From Planctomycetaceae bacterium (GTDB lineage Bacteria; Planctomycetota; Planctomycetia; Pirellulales; UBA1268), in NCBI GenBank assembly GCA_003488325.1, contig DNLZ01000507.1, positions 8,374 to 21,238 of the forward strand: DNA of 12,865 nucleotides. Direction: 5' to 3'. Shown one piece after another: positions 1 through 5,613 of the stretch. Within the stretch, counting starts at the first letter, position 1; every line of letters starts with the position of its first letter. A program made the translations under genes and the position numbers. Under the pieces are notes generated by a model. The model was not told the origin of the DNA. It searched no databases and was given only the letters and a program-made list of their open reading frames with translations.

Positions 1-342
1 GACGCGCCGTGGGGTCTGACTGGCGACCGGCACCAGGGCATCCGGCTGCCGGATGGCCGGCTCGTGATCGCGTTTCGGAACGCCTCGCCCCACGCACGCG
101 ACAAGGCGGGTTTCATCGCCTGGGTCGGGACCTACGACGACATCCGGCAGGGACGTCCGGGGCAATGCCGCGTGAGCCTCTTGAAGACGTTCAAGGACGG
201 CTTCTATCCCGGGATTCATCTCCTGCCCGACGGCACGATCGTCGCCACGACGTATGCGACCTACCGCGCCGAGGACGTCGGCTGCTCCATCGTGAGCGTG
301 CGGTTCACGATCGGGGAAATCGACGCGTTGGCGAACCGATGA
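1..342 (+). CDS. Sialidase-type (BNR) glycosidase, C-terminal fragment
   Basis: The reading frame is open from base 1 to a TGA at 340-342, so only the last 113 residues lie in the window. They contain two beta-strand units built around PDG turns (residues 17-21, RLPDGR, and 78-84, LLPDGTI), an AWVGTYDDI segment, and YPGIHLLPDGTIVATTYATY followed by a VSVRFTIGEIDAL ending. This pattern is familiar from the last blades of planctomycete 'sialidase family' (GH33-like, BNR-repeat) proteins, which cleave terminal sugars from glycans outside the cytoplasm. The catalytic Arg triad and any signal peptide would lie upstream and cannot be checked. The stop codon overlaps the first possible ATG of the following sulfatase, so the two are probably co-transcribed. 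The family call is recognition from memory; the true substrate is unknown and need not be sialic acid. Confidence 0.8.
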   Translation, partial: DAPWGLTGDRHQGIRLPDGRLVIAFRNASPHARDKAGFIAWVGTYDDIRQGRPGQCRVSLLKTFKDGFYPGIHLLPDGTIVATTYATYRAEDVGCSIVSVRFTIGEIDALANR

Positions 343-368
343 TGCGAGCCACCCCGGCGAGACACCCC

Positions 369-1820
369 ATGAAACAGGCGGCCCTGCTCGTCGCGATTCT
401 CCTCGTGGCGCCGCATGCCGCGCCCGTCGCGGCGGATGGCGATCGGCCGAATATCCTCGTCGTCTACTCCGACGACCATGGCTGGGCCGACCTCGGGATC
501 CAGGGTGTGGACAAGGACGTGCGCACGCCCCACCTCGACCAGTTGGCCCGCGACGGCGTGCGGTTCACACGTGGCTACGTGTCGGCACCGCAGTGCGTGC
601 CCTCGCGCGTCGCCCTCATCACCGGCCGGTACCAGCAGCGCTTCGGCGTCGAGGACAACACGCGTGGACCGCTGCCGCTCGCGGAGGTCACCATCGCGGA
701 GCGACTCGCCCCCGCGGGGTACGTGAGCGGCTGGATCGGCAAGTCCCACATCGATATCGGGCCGGAGCCGGGGGTGAAGCGGGAGGACGCGCGCCGCAGA
801 CCGAAGGATCTCACGCTCCGCGCCGACCACATGCCGCACCACCAGGGCTTCACCGAGTACTTCCGCGGAGAGCAGCGGGAATACCACGCCTCGCATGCCC
901 TCGACGGGACGCCGTTCGCCGACGCGCCTCACCTCGTGCGCGACAGGCGGTTCCGCGTCGAGGTTCAGACGGATGCCGCGCTTTCGTTCCTCGAGCGACG
1001 TGCCGCCCGGCCACAGCAGCCGTGGTTCCTCTACCTCGCGTGGTACGCACCCCATGTGCCGCTCGAGTCACCGGAGCCGTGGTTCAGCCGCACGCCGGAG
1101 TCGTTGCCGCTCCAGCGGCGGCAGGCGCTCGCGATGATCGCCGCCATGGACGATGGGCTGGGACGAATCCGCGACAGGCTGCGCACGCTGGGTGTCGAGA
1201 GGGACACGCTCATCTTCTTCATCGGCGACAACGGGGCGCCCCTCGGCGAGGCGTGGGATGGCTCACTCAACACGCCGCTGGCCGGACAGAAGGGGATGCT
1301 CGCCGAGGGCGGCATTCGCACGCCCTTCCTCGGCGCGTGGCCGGGCCACTGGCCGGCGGGTGCGACGTACGACCACCCGGTGATCAATGTCGATGTCGCG
1401 GCCACGGTCGTGGCGGCCGCGCACCTGCCGGCCGATCCGGTGATCGACGGCGTCGACCTGACGCCCTTCGTGACGGGCCGGGCCGCCGGTGCCCCGCACG
1501 AGCGGCTCTTCTGGCGCTGGGCATCGCAGTCGGCCGTGCTCGAGATGCCGTACAAGCTCGTGCGGCTCGGAAACCGCCCCCCTGCCCTGTTCGATGTGAC
1601 GACGCCGGAAGGGGAACACGTGACGCGAAATCTGGCGGCCAACCACCCCGACATCGTGCGCCGCCTCGACGGCCACCTGCGCGAGTGGGCGGCCGGGCTC
1701 TCGCCGCCGGGGCTCTTCACGGAGCCATCGGGCTTCAGCCGCCATCACGAAAACCTCTTCGTCGAGCACGGCCTGATCACTCCATCCGACAGAGTGAAGG
1801 CCGCGGCGCCGCCTCCGTGA
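369..1820 (+). CDS. Secreted type I (formylglycine) sulfatase
   Basis: Sulfatase of the alkaline phosphatase superfamily, 483 residues from this start; it should hydrolyse sulfate esters on a glycan after export. Visible motifs: signal peptide (residues 1-22, hydrophobic core 4-14, AxA-like end), metal-binding Asp pair D35-D36 in SDDHGW, the modification motif CVPSR at 76-80 with VALITGR after it (C76 becomes formylglycine), GKSH at 124-127, APH at 227-229, GDNG at 286-289 and K308 in GQKGM. The length is typical of the family. The start is uncertain: ATG 369 gives a compact signal peptide and has GGCGAGA six bases upstream. ATGs at 339 and 342 overlap the previous stop and would add 10 or 9 residues. 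That overlap suggests translational coupling with the sialidase-type gene. Maturation needs a formylglycine-generating enzyme or anSME from elsewhere. The substrate cannot be read from the sequence. Confidence 0.95.
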   Translation: MKQAALLVAILLVAPHAAPVAADGDRPNILVVYSDDHGWADLGIQGVDKDVRTPHLDQLARDGVRFTRGYVSAPQCVPSRVALITGRYQQRFGVEDNTRGPLPLAEVTIAERLAPAGYVSGWIGKSHIDIGPEPGVKREDARRRPKDLTLRADHMPHHQGFTEYFRGEQREYHASHALDGTPFADAPHLVRDRRFRVEVQTDAALSFLERRAARPQQPWFLYLAWYAPHVPLESPEPWFSRTPESLPLQRRQALAMIAAMDDGLGRIRDRLRTLGVERDTLIFFIGDNGAPLGEAWDGSLNTPLAGQKGMLAEGGIRTPFLGAWPGHWPAGATYDHPVINVDVAATVVAAAHLPADPVIDGVDLTPFVTGRAAGAPHERLFWRWASQSAVLEMPYKLVRLGNRPPALFDVTTPEGEHVTRNLAANHPDIVRRLDGHLREWAAGLSPPGLFTEPSGFSRHHENLFVEHGLITPSDRVKAAAPPP

Positions 1821-1898
1821 GTGCGGGCACGTCGCCGCAGACGCCGCCTGCGCGAGGCGCGATGCCACCCACGCGGCCTGACCACTCACCCACGTCCG

Positions 1899-3164
1899 TC
1901 ACTCCACGGGGCGGATGCGGGCGGCGAGCCACAGGCTCGCGAGCGTCGCAGCCGCCGCGAGGGCACCGACCGTCCCGAAGTTCCGCAGCGGCTCACCCGC
2001 ACCTCCCGCGACGATCGTGCCGCCGAGCGTGGTCCCCAGACCGCAGGCGACGTGCTGCACCGCCGAGTTGACCGACATGAAGCTCCCGCGACGCCGCGGC
2101 TCGATGCTCGACATGATCAGCGACATCGCCGTCACCATCCGTCCCGCGTTGGCCGACATGAGCAGGGCGGCCACGGGAGCCGCGACGGCGATCCCCACCG
2201 CGGGCAGATTCGTCAGCACCAGCATCATCGCGGCCGACAGGGGCACGATACCGCGAAACACCGTCAGGGCACCGAGGCGATCGACGAGCCGACCGACGAG
2301 CGGCGTGCTCACGAGCGTGAGCAGCCCTCCGGCGATGAACACGACCGGAAGCTGCCGCGCGGTCACGCCCACGTTGGCCACGAACGCCGTGCTGATGAAG
2401 GGGATCACCGAGAACGCCCCGACCATCAGGACCGCAATGAGGGCGAACGCACGGCGATGGGCGGGAGCTGAGAGCGTCTCGACGAGATGGGCGATCGGGT
2501 GCCGGTGGACGCCATCGGTATGCGCCGGAATGGACGGCAGCACCCACGCGCTGAGCACGACCAGCGGCAGCCCCAAGACCGCGAGGACGGAGAAGGGCGT
2601 CCGCCAACCGAACCTCGTGCCCAGCACGATCCCGAGCGGCACCCCCGCGACGGAGGCGACCGCGAAGGCCGACATCAGCATGCCGGTGGCGCTGCCCCGG
2701 CGCTCGGGAGGAAAGATGTCGGCGACGATCGCGAGGGCCAGCGCACCGTGGATACCGCCGAAGCCCCCGGTGATGCATCGGGCGGCCAGGAGCAGCGGGG
2801 CCGTGGAGGCGAGGGCACAGGCCACCGTGCCCGCGAGCAGGCCGAGCGAGGCCACGAGGTAGGCGGTCTTCCGCGGCACGCGATCGAGCCACGGTGCCAC
2901 CAGGAATCCGGCGACCCCGGCGGAGAGCGTGTAGGCCGACACCACGTGGCTGAACTGCCGGGCATCGATGCCAAGGTCCGCCAGGAGTTGAGGTCCCAGC
3001 GGCATCACGATCATGAAGTCGACGAGTCCGACGAACTGGAGCGCCGCGAGCACGAGCAGGATCAGGCCCTCACGACCGGCGCTGCCGGGTTCCGGGCAGT
3101 CAGCCGCGGATGGGTCGACGGGGCGATGGGAGACCACGATGGTGTGGGCAGTCCTCGGGTGCAT
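1899..3164 (-). CDS. MFS transporter, DHA1 (drug:H+ antiporter-like) type
   Basis: A 421-residue integral membrane protein with about twelve hydrophobic segments. The first is around residues 33-60, with the VDFMIVMPLGPQ signature characteristic of a DHA1-like MFS subgroup. Loop 2-3 carries a variant motif A (PWLDRVPRK, 91-99), TM5 has a motif-C-like AGVPLGIVLG (173-182), and the second half repeats motif A as VGRLVDRLG (290-298). A hydrophilic central loop around 211-235 divides the two halves. These features indicate a proton-coupled exporter or sugar/drug efflux pump of the inner membrane; the substrate is not predictable. The first 30 residues are polar and may be over-extended, but no alternative ATG exists before residue 51. 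The gene is convergent with the sulfatase upstream (78 bases between stops) and divergent from the small secreted protein at 3372. Its promoter region holds a palindrome over the predicted transcription start. Confidence 0.93.
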   Translation of the reverse strand: MHPRTAHTIVVSHRPVDPSAADCPEPGSAGREGLILLVLAALQFVGLVDFMIVMPLGPQLLADLGIDARQFSHVVSAYTLSAGVAGFLVAPWLDRVPRKTAYLVASLGLLAGTVACALASTAPLLLAARCITGGFGGIHGALALAIVADIFPPERRGSATGMLMSAFAVASVAGVPLGIVLGTRFGWRTPFSVLAVLGLPLVVLSAWVLPSIPAHTDGVHRHPIAHLVETLSAPAHRRAFALIAVLMVGAFSVIPFISTAFVANVGVTARQLPVVFIAGGLLTLVSTPLVGRLVDRLGALTVFRGIVPLSAAMMLVLTNLPAVGIAVAAPVAALLMSANAGRMVTAMSLIMSSIEPRRRGSFMSVNSAVQHVACGLGTTLGGTIVAGGAGEPLRNFGTVGALAAAATLASLWLAARIRPVE

Positions 3165-3173
3165 CCGCTCACT

Positions 3174-3190
3174 GCGACGGAAACCGTCGC
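3174..3190. promoter_or_regulatory. Perfect palindrome over the predicted MFS transcription start
   Basis: The sequence is GCGACGG-AAA-CCGTCGC, two perfect 7-base arms around three A residues. It lies between the candidate -10 box and the MFS start codon, covering the predicted +1. This is where a repressor operator, or a 5' leader hairpin, would act. Arms of seven bases do occur by chance in DNA this GC-rich, so the position is the main argument. Confidence 0.35.
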
Positions 3191-3193
3191 CGC

Positions 3194-3199
3194 ACTATA
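3194..3199 (-). promoter_or_regulatory. Candidate -10 box (TATAGT) for the MFS transporter
   Basis: On the minus strand the sequence GGGTATAGTGCGG lies about 30 bases before the MFS start codon and matches the sigma-70 -10 consensus at five of six positions. It stands out in a GC-rich region. No good -35 hexamer is visible 16-18 bases upstream. The predicted transcription start (near 3187) would give a leader of about 23 bases. Confidence 0.35.
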
Positions 3200-3263
3200 C
3201 CCGAGGAAAACCATGGCTTTCGCGCACGGCACGCGCTCGCCGGCGCGTCGGAAACGTCAGTCA

Positions 3264-3272
3264 TGCTATGAT
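3264..3272 (+). promoter_or_regulatory. Candidate extended -10 promoter (TGC-TATGAT)
   Basis: TGCTATGAT is an extended -10 element (TGn followed by a five-of-six match to TATAAT), about 100 bases before the ATG of the small secreted protein at 3372. The expected -35 region (GC-rich, around 3244-3249) does not match consensus, which is tolerable for extended -10 promoters. It overlaps an 8-base palindrome, ATGATCAT (3268-3275). Confidence 0.35.
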
Positions 3273-3371
3273 CATGGAACGGGGTCGGAGGGCGAAGGAT
3301 CATCCGGGCCTCGCTGGCGAGCGGTTTGTTGCGAGTGCTTCCTGTTCCGAGTATTCATCGCCTGGGTCGTC

Positions 3372-3803
3372 ATGACGGCGTCGCCCCACCACCGCCTGGC
3401 AACACGCATCGCGGCCCGGTGCCTCGGCCTGTTCTTCATCCTCGCGTGCGGTCTCGCCTTCCAGTCGACGGCACGGGCGAGCTGCGGTGATTGGCTCGCC
3501 GGACATGCGGCGGACACCGGCCCCGAGGCTTCGGTCGATCACGACAGGTCCGATGATTCGGTCGATCGCTCCTCGCGGCAGCGTCGCCGACCTTGCCAGG
3601 GTGCGTCCTGCGGCCGCACGCCATTTCTACCAGCGGCTCCGACGAGCCTGCCCACGACGCTCGTCGAGCACGAACGCGATGCGGTTCTTGCCTCCGTCGA
3701 GACGACCGACGCGATCGGACCCGACGTGAGGATTCCATCCGACTCTTTCATCGCTCGTGAGGTTCTCGCCGAGCGACTCGATCGTCCCCCCAGGCACGGC
3801 TGA
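3372..3803 (+). CDS. Small secreted Cys-motif protein, function unknown
   Basis: The 143-residue product has an N-terminal export signal: positive n-region (residues 8-16, with R8, R12 and R16), hydrophobic core LGLFFILACGLAF (18-30) and a likely cleavage after TARA (33-36). The mature part begins SCGDWL, then a charged Asp/Arg-rich stretch (51-73), then CQGASC (75-80), a Pro-rich linker FLPAAPTSLP and a weakly conserved acidic tail. From memory, short planctomycete proteins with an 'SCGD ... C-x-G-x-x-C ... PxxP' layout recur in this phylum and have no assigned function. The three mature cysteines (38, 75, 80) could form disulfides or bind a metal or heme-like group; this is speculation. No good Shine-Dalgarno sequence precedes the ATG. 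The frame is open further upstream, over the 5' part of the MFS gene on the other strand, but that part is a shadow. Confidence 0.65.
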   Translation: MTASPHHRLATRIAARCLGLFFILACGLAFQSTARASCGDWLAGHAADTGPEASVDHDRSDDSVDRSSRQRRRPCQGASCGRTPFLPAAPTSLPTTLVEHERDAVLASVETTDAIGPDVRIPSDSFIAREVLAERLDRPPRHG

Positions 3804-3989
3804 GGCCGCCCGGGCCCTCGGCGCATCCGTGCGCACGAAGGCCCGCGGGAAGATGGACGACACGGCGGCCGCCCCGAACGGTGACCGCAGTCGTCGGTGC
3901 GCGTCGGCCCGAGCCCGATGGCACCAGCACGGCACGCTGCCATGATCGGCGGCGTTTCGTGATGGACGAAGCGCGGGACATGGCTGAGC

Positions 3990-4005
3990 GATCGCGAGCG
4001 CGATC
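3990..4005. promoter_or_regulatory. Palindrome GATCGCG-AG-CGCGATC upstream of the DUF1559 gene
   Basis: Two perfect 7-base arms around AG lie 45-60 bases before the likely start of the DUF1559 gene, in the 247-base spacer 3804-4050 that otherwise shows no gene. It could be an operator for the DUF1559-lipoprotein pair. I see no convincing -10/-35 pair next to it, and chance palindromes of this size are expected in GC-rich DNA. Confidence 0.25.
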
Positions 4006-4036
4006 CTCATGCCGGATCCCGTGCCGACACGAGCAC

Positions 4037-4041
4037 GAGGA
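4037..4041 (+). promoter_or_regulatory. Ribosome binding site (GAGGA) for the DUF1559 gene
   Basis: GAGGA lies nine bases before ATG 4051 and only three before ATG 4045. The spacing favours 4051 as the start over 4009, 4045 or 4072. Confidence 0.45.
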
Positions 4042-4050
4042 ATCATGCCG

Positions 4051-5118
4051 ATGCCCCCCCCTGGACCGATCATGGCCGACCCGCACCCGGGCACGGCGCG
4101 AAGGGTGGAAAGACGGAATCGTGCCCCGGCACGCGTGACGCGGACCGGCGCGGGTCTCCACGATCGTGCTCCACGGGCGTTCACGCTCGTGGAGCTGCTC
4201 GTCGTCATCGCCATCATCGCCGTGCTCATCGGCCTGCTCCTCCCGGCGGTGCAGTCGTCGCGCGAGGCGGCGCGGCGGACGCAGTGCGCGGAGAAGGTGC
4301 GGCAGGTGTGCCTCGCCTTGCAGAACCACCACTCGACCAAGGGCAACCTGCCCCCCGGCCGGACGGCCACGAGCATCTCGGGACAGGCGTTCCTGCTGCC
4401 ATACATGGAGCAGGCGGACCTTTTCGACAGGGTCAACCCGGCACTCGCCTGGAATCACGCCTCGCACACGGCGGTCGCCGCCACCCGGGTGCCGGCGTTT
4501 GTCTGCCCGTCCGATCCGGCGGCGGCCGTGCCCAGCACCTTCGCCCCGAACAATTACCGGCTCAACCAGGGCTCCGGGATTCTCTGGGGCAACCCGCCGA
4601 CGTCCTCGTCCGATCCCAATTTCGGCTACCCGATGCCGAACGGGCCATTCTTCCTCGACAGCAAGGTGCGGTATCAGGACGTGAGTGACGGGACGAGCCA
4701 CACGGCCGCGGTGTCCGAGCACGATGCGGGTGACTTCAACAACGGCCTGCCCACGGATCGCACCGACACGTTCTGGCCCCAGACCAGCCCGACCACGGCG
4801 GACGAGGCGATGCAGCAGTGCCGCGGAATCAACATCACGAACCTCTCCTTCCAGCGATTCAGTGACGTCGGCGCCCCGTGGCTCTACGGCTACCACTCGA
4901 CGACGATCTACTTTCATTCATTGCCGCCCAACGGCCGATCGTGCATGTTTCCGCCGGGCCGCATCGCGACCACGGCACAGAGTTCTCATCCTGGCGGCGT
5001 GATGCTCGGGATGTGCGACGGCTCGACCCGCTTCGTCAACGACCGCGTCGACATCACCGCATGGCGGGGCCTCGGGAGCACGGGCGGCGCCGAGGTCGTG
5101 TCGGGGGCTTTCCCATGA
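4051..5118 (+). CDS. DUF1559 protein with prepilin-type leader (H-x9-DG)
   Basis: Pseudopilin-like protein of the large planctomycete DUF1559 family, 355 residues from this start. The prepilin cleavage/methylation signature is RAFTLVELLVVIAIIAV (42-58), with the cut expected between A43 and F44 and the +5 glutamate at E48. A hydrophobic helix runs to about residue 65, followed by the usual SSREAARRTQC segment (69-79). The C-terminus holds the H-x9-DG motif: H313 in SSHPGG and D323-G324 in MCDGSTRFV. The family is exported and processed by a type IV prepilin peptidase; its role is not established. The 43-residue leader is long for a prepilin. A GTG at 4135 would give a 15-residue leader but lacks a ribosome site. 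A run of eight C bases (4054-4061) follows the ATG directly. The stop overlaps the next gene by ATGA. Confidence 0.95.
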   Translation: MPPPGPIMADPHPGTARRVERRNRAPARVTRTGAGLHDRAPRAFTLVELLVVIAIIAVLIGLLLPAVQSSREAARRTQCAEKVRQVCLALQNHHSTKGNLPPGRTATSISGQAFLLPYMEQADLFDRVNPALAWNHASHTAVAATRVPAFVCPSDPAAAVPSTFAPNNYRLNQGSGILWGNPPTSSSDPNFGYPMPNGPFFLDSKVRYQDVSDGTSHTAAVSEHDAGDFNNGLPTDRTDTFWPQTSPTTADEAMQQCRGINITNLSFQRFSDVGAPWLYGYHSTTIYFHSLPPNGRSCMFPPGRIATTAQSSHPGGVMLGMCDGSTRFVNDRVDITAWRGLGSTGGAEVVSGAFP

Positions 5119-5549
5119 GACTTTGCAGCGTGAGCCCCACGGGGACGAGCAGTGTCGCGACCGGGCGGGGCACTTCGTCCGTCGGCCGAGCGGTCGCTGC
5201 AGCGCTCCTGCTCGGCGTCGTGGTCGGCGGGTGCGGCCGCCCACCCGACATCGTCGCGGACCCGGAGCGGGCGGCGTCGATCCTCGAAACCGTGCTCGCC
5301 GCGTGGCGGGACGGAGAGACCTGTGCCGACCTCCAGAAACGGTCGCCCGCGATCCACGTGGCGGACGAACGCTGGCTCGGGGGCGCGACGCTCACCTCGT
5401 TCACGATCGGTGAGGGCCGGCCCTTCGGCCCGAGCACGCGTTTCGAGGTGACGCTCGTCGGGCCACCGCCGCTCGGCACCCGGAAGGCCGTCTATGCCGT
5501 ATCCACCCAGCCGTCGCTCAGCGTCGCACGCACCGACGAGCGCGACTGA
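5115..5549 (+). CDS. Small lipoprotein paired with the DUF1559 gene
   Basis: A 144-residue protein whose ATG (5115) overlaps the DUF1559 stop by four bases, a sign of translational coupling. The N-terminus has a basic region, the hydrophobic stretch VAAALLLGVVVGG (27-39) and a lipobox VGGC with C40 as the lipidated cysteine, so the mature protein should be membrane-anchored outside the cytoplasm. The mature domain (about 47-140) has an initial helix (ERAASILETVLAAWRDGE) followed by alternating strands, including VADERWLGGATLTSFTIGE and KAVYAVSTQPSLSVAR. This arrangement is familiar from small hypothetical proteins encoded directly behind DUF1559 genes in planctomycetes; the fold may be NTF2-like, which is a guess. 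No catalytic residues can be recognised. Function unknown, probably a partner of the DUF1559 protein. Confidence 0.85.
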   Translation: MRLCSVSPTGTSSVATGRGTSSVGRAVAAALLLGVVVGGCGRPPDIVADPERAASILETVLAAWRDGETCADLQKRSPAIHVADERWLGGATLTSFTIGEGRPFGPSTRFEVTLVGPPPLGTRKAVYAVSTQPSLSVARTDERD

Positions 5550-5598
5550 GCCTGTTCATCCAGCCCCTCGGGCCGCCCAGGCCCCGCACGACCACCCC

Positions 5599-5605
5599 GA
5601 GGAGA
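5599..5605 (+). promoter_or_regulatory. Strong ribosome binding site (GAGGAGA) deciding the start at 5614
   Basis: GAGGAGA ends eight bases before ATG 5614, and that ATG opens directly into a lipoprotein signal. This selects 5614 over the upstream in-frame ATG at 5494, which lies inside the previous gene. The 5' part of the site can also pair with CCTCGGG at 5566-5572 (complement CCCGAGG, 5596-5602). Confidence 0.75.
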
Positions 5606-5613
5606 CCCCAACC

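Noticed and set aside
1836..1860. Hairpins CGCAG/CTGCG and CGCCT/AGGCG between the convergent sulfatase and MFS genes
   Set aside because: The stems are only five bases, they compete with each other and have no T-run on either side; not enough to call a terminator.
593..2071. A 492-codon + strand frame overlapping the first sulfatase
   Set aside because: Low-complexity Arg/Ala/Pro-rich product in a shifted frame over a gene with intact sulfatase motifs; it also runs through the stop region into the convergent MFS gene.
3804..4050. Short frames in the spacer before the DUF1559 gene (for example 3757-3945 and 3881-4138)
   Set aside because: No ribosome sites, domain signs or signal peptides; composition is Arg-rich and shadow-like.
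5494..5613. An N-terminal extension of the AhpD-like gene from ATG 5494
   Set aside because: It overlaps the end of the lipoprotein gene in another frame and puts 40 polar residues before an obvious lipoprotein signal.
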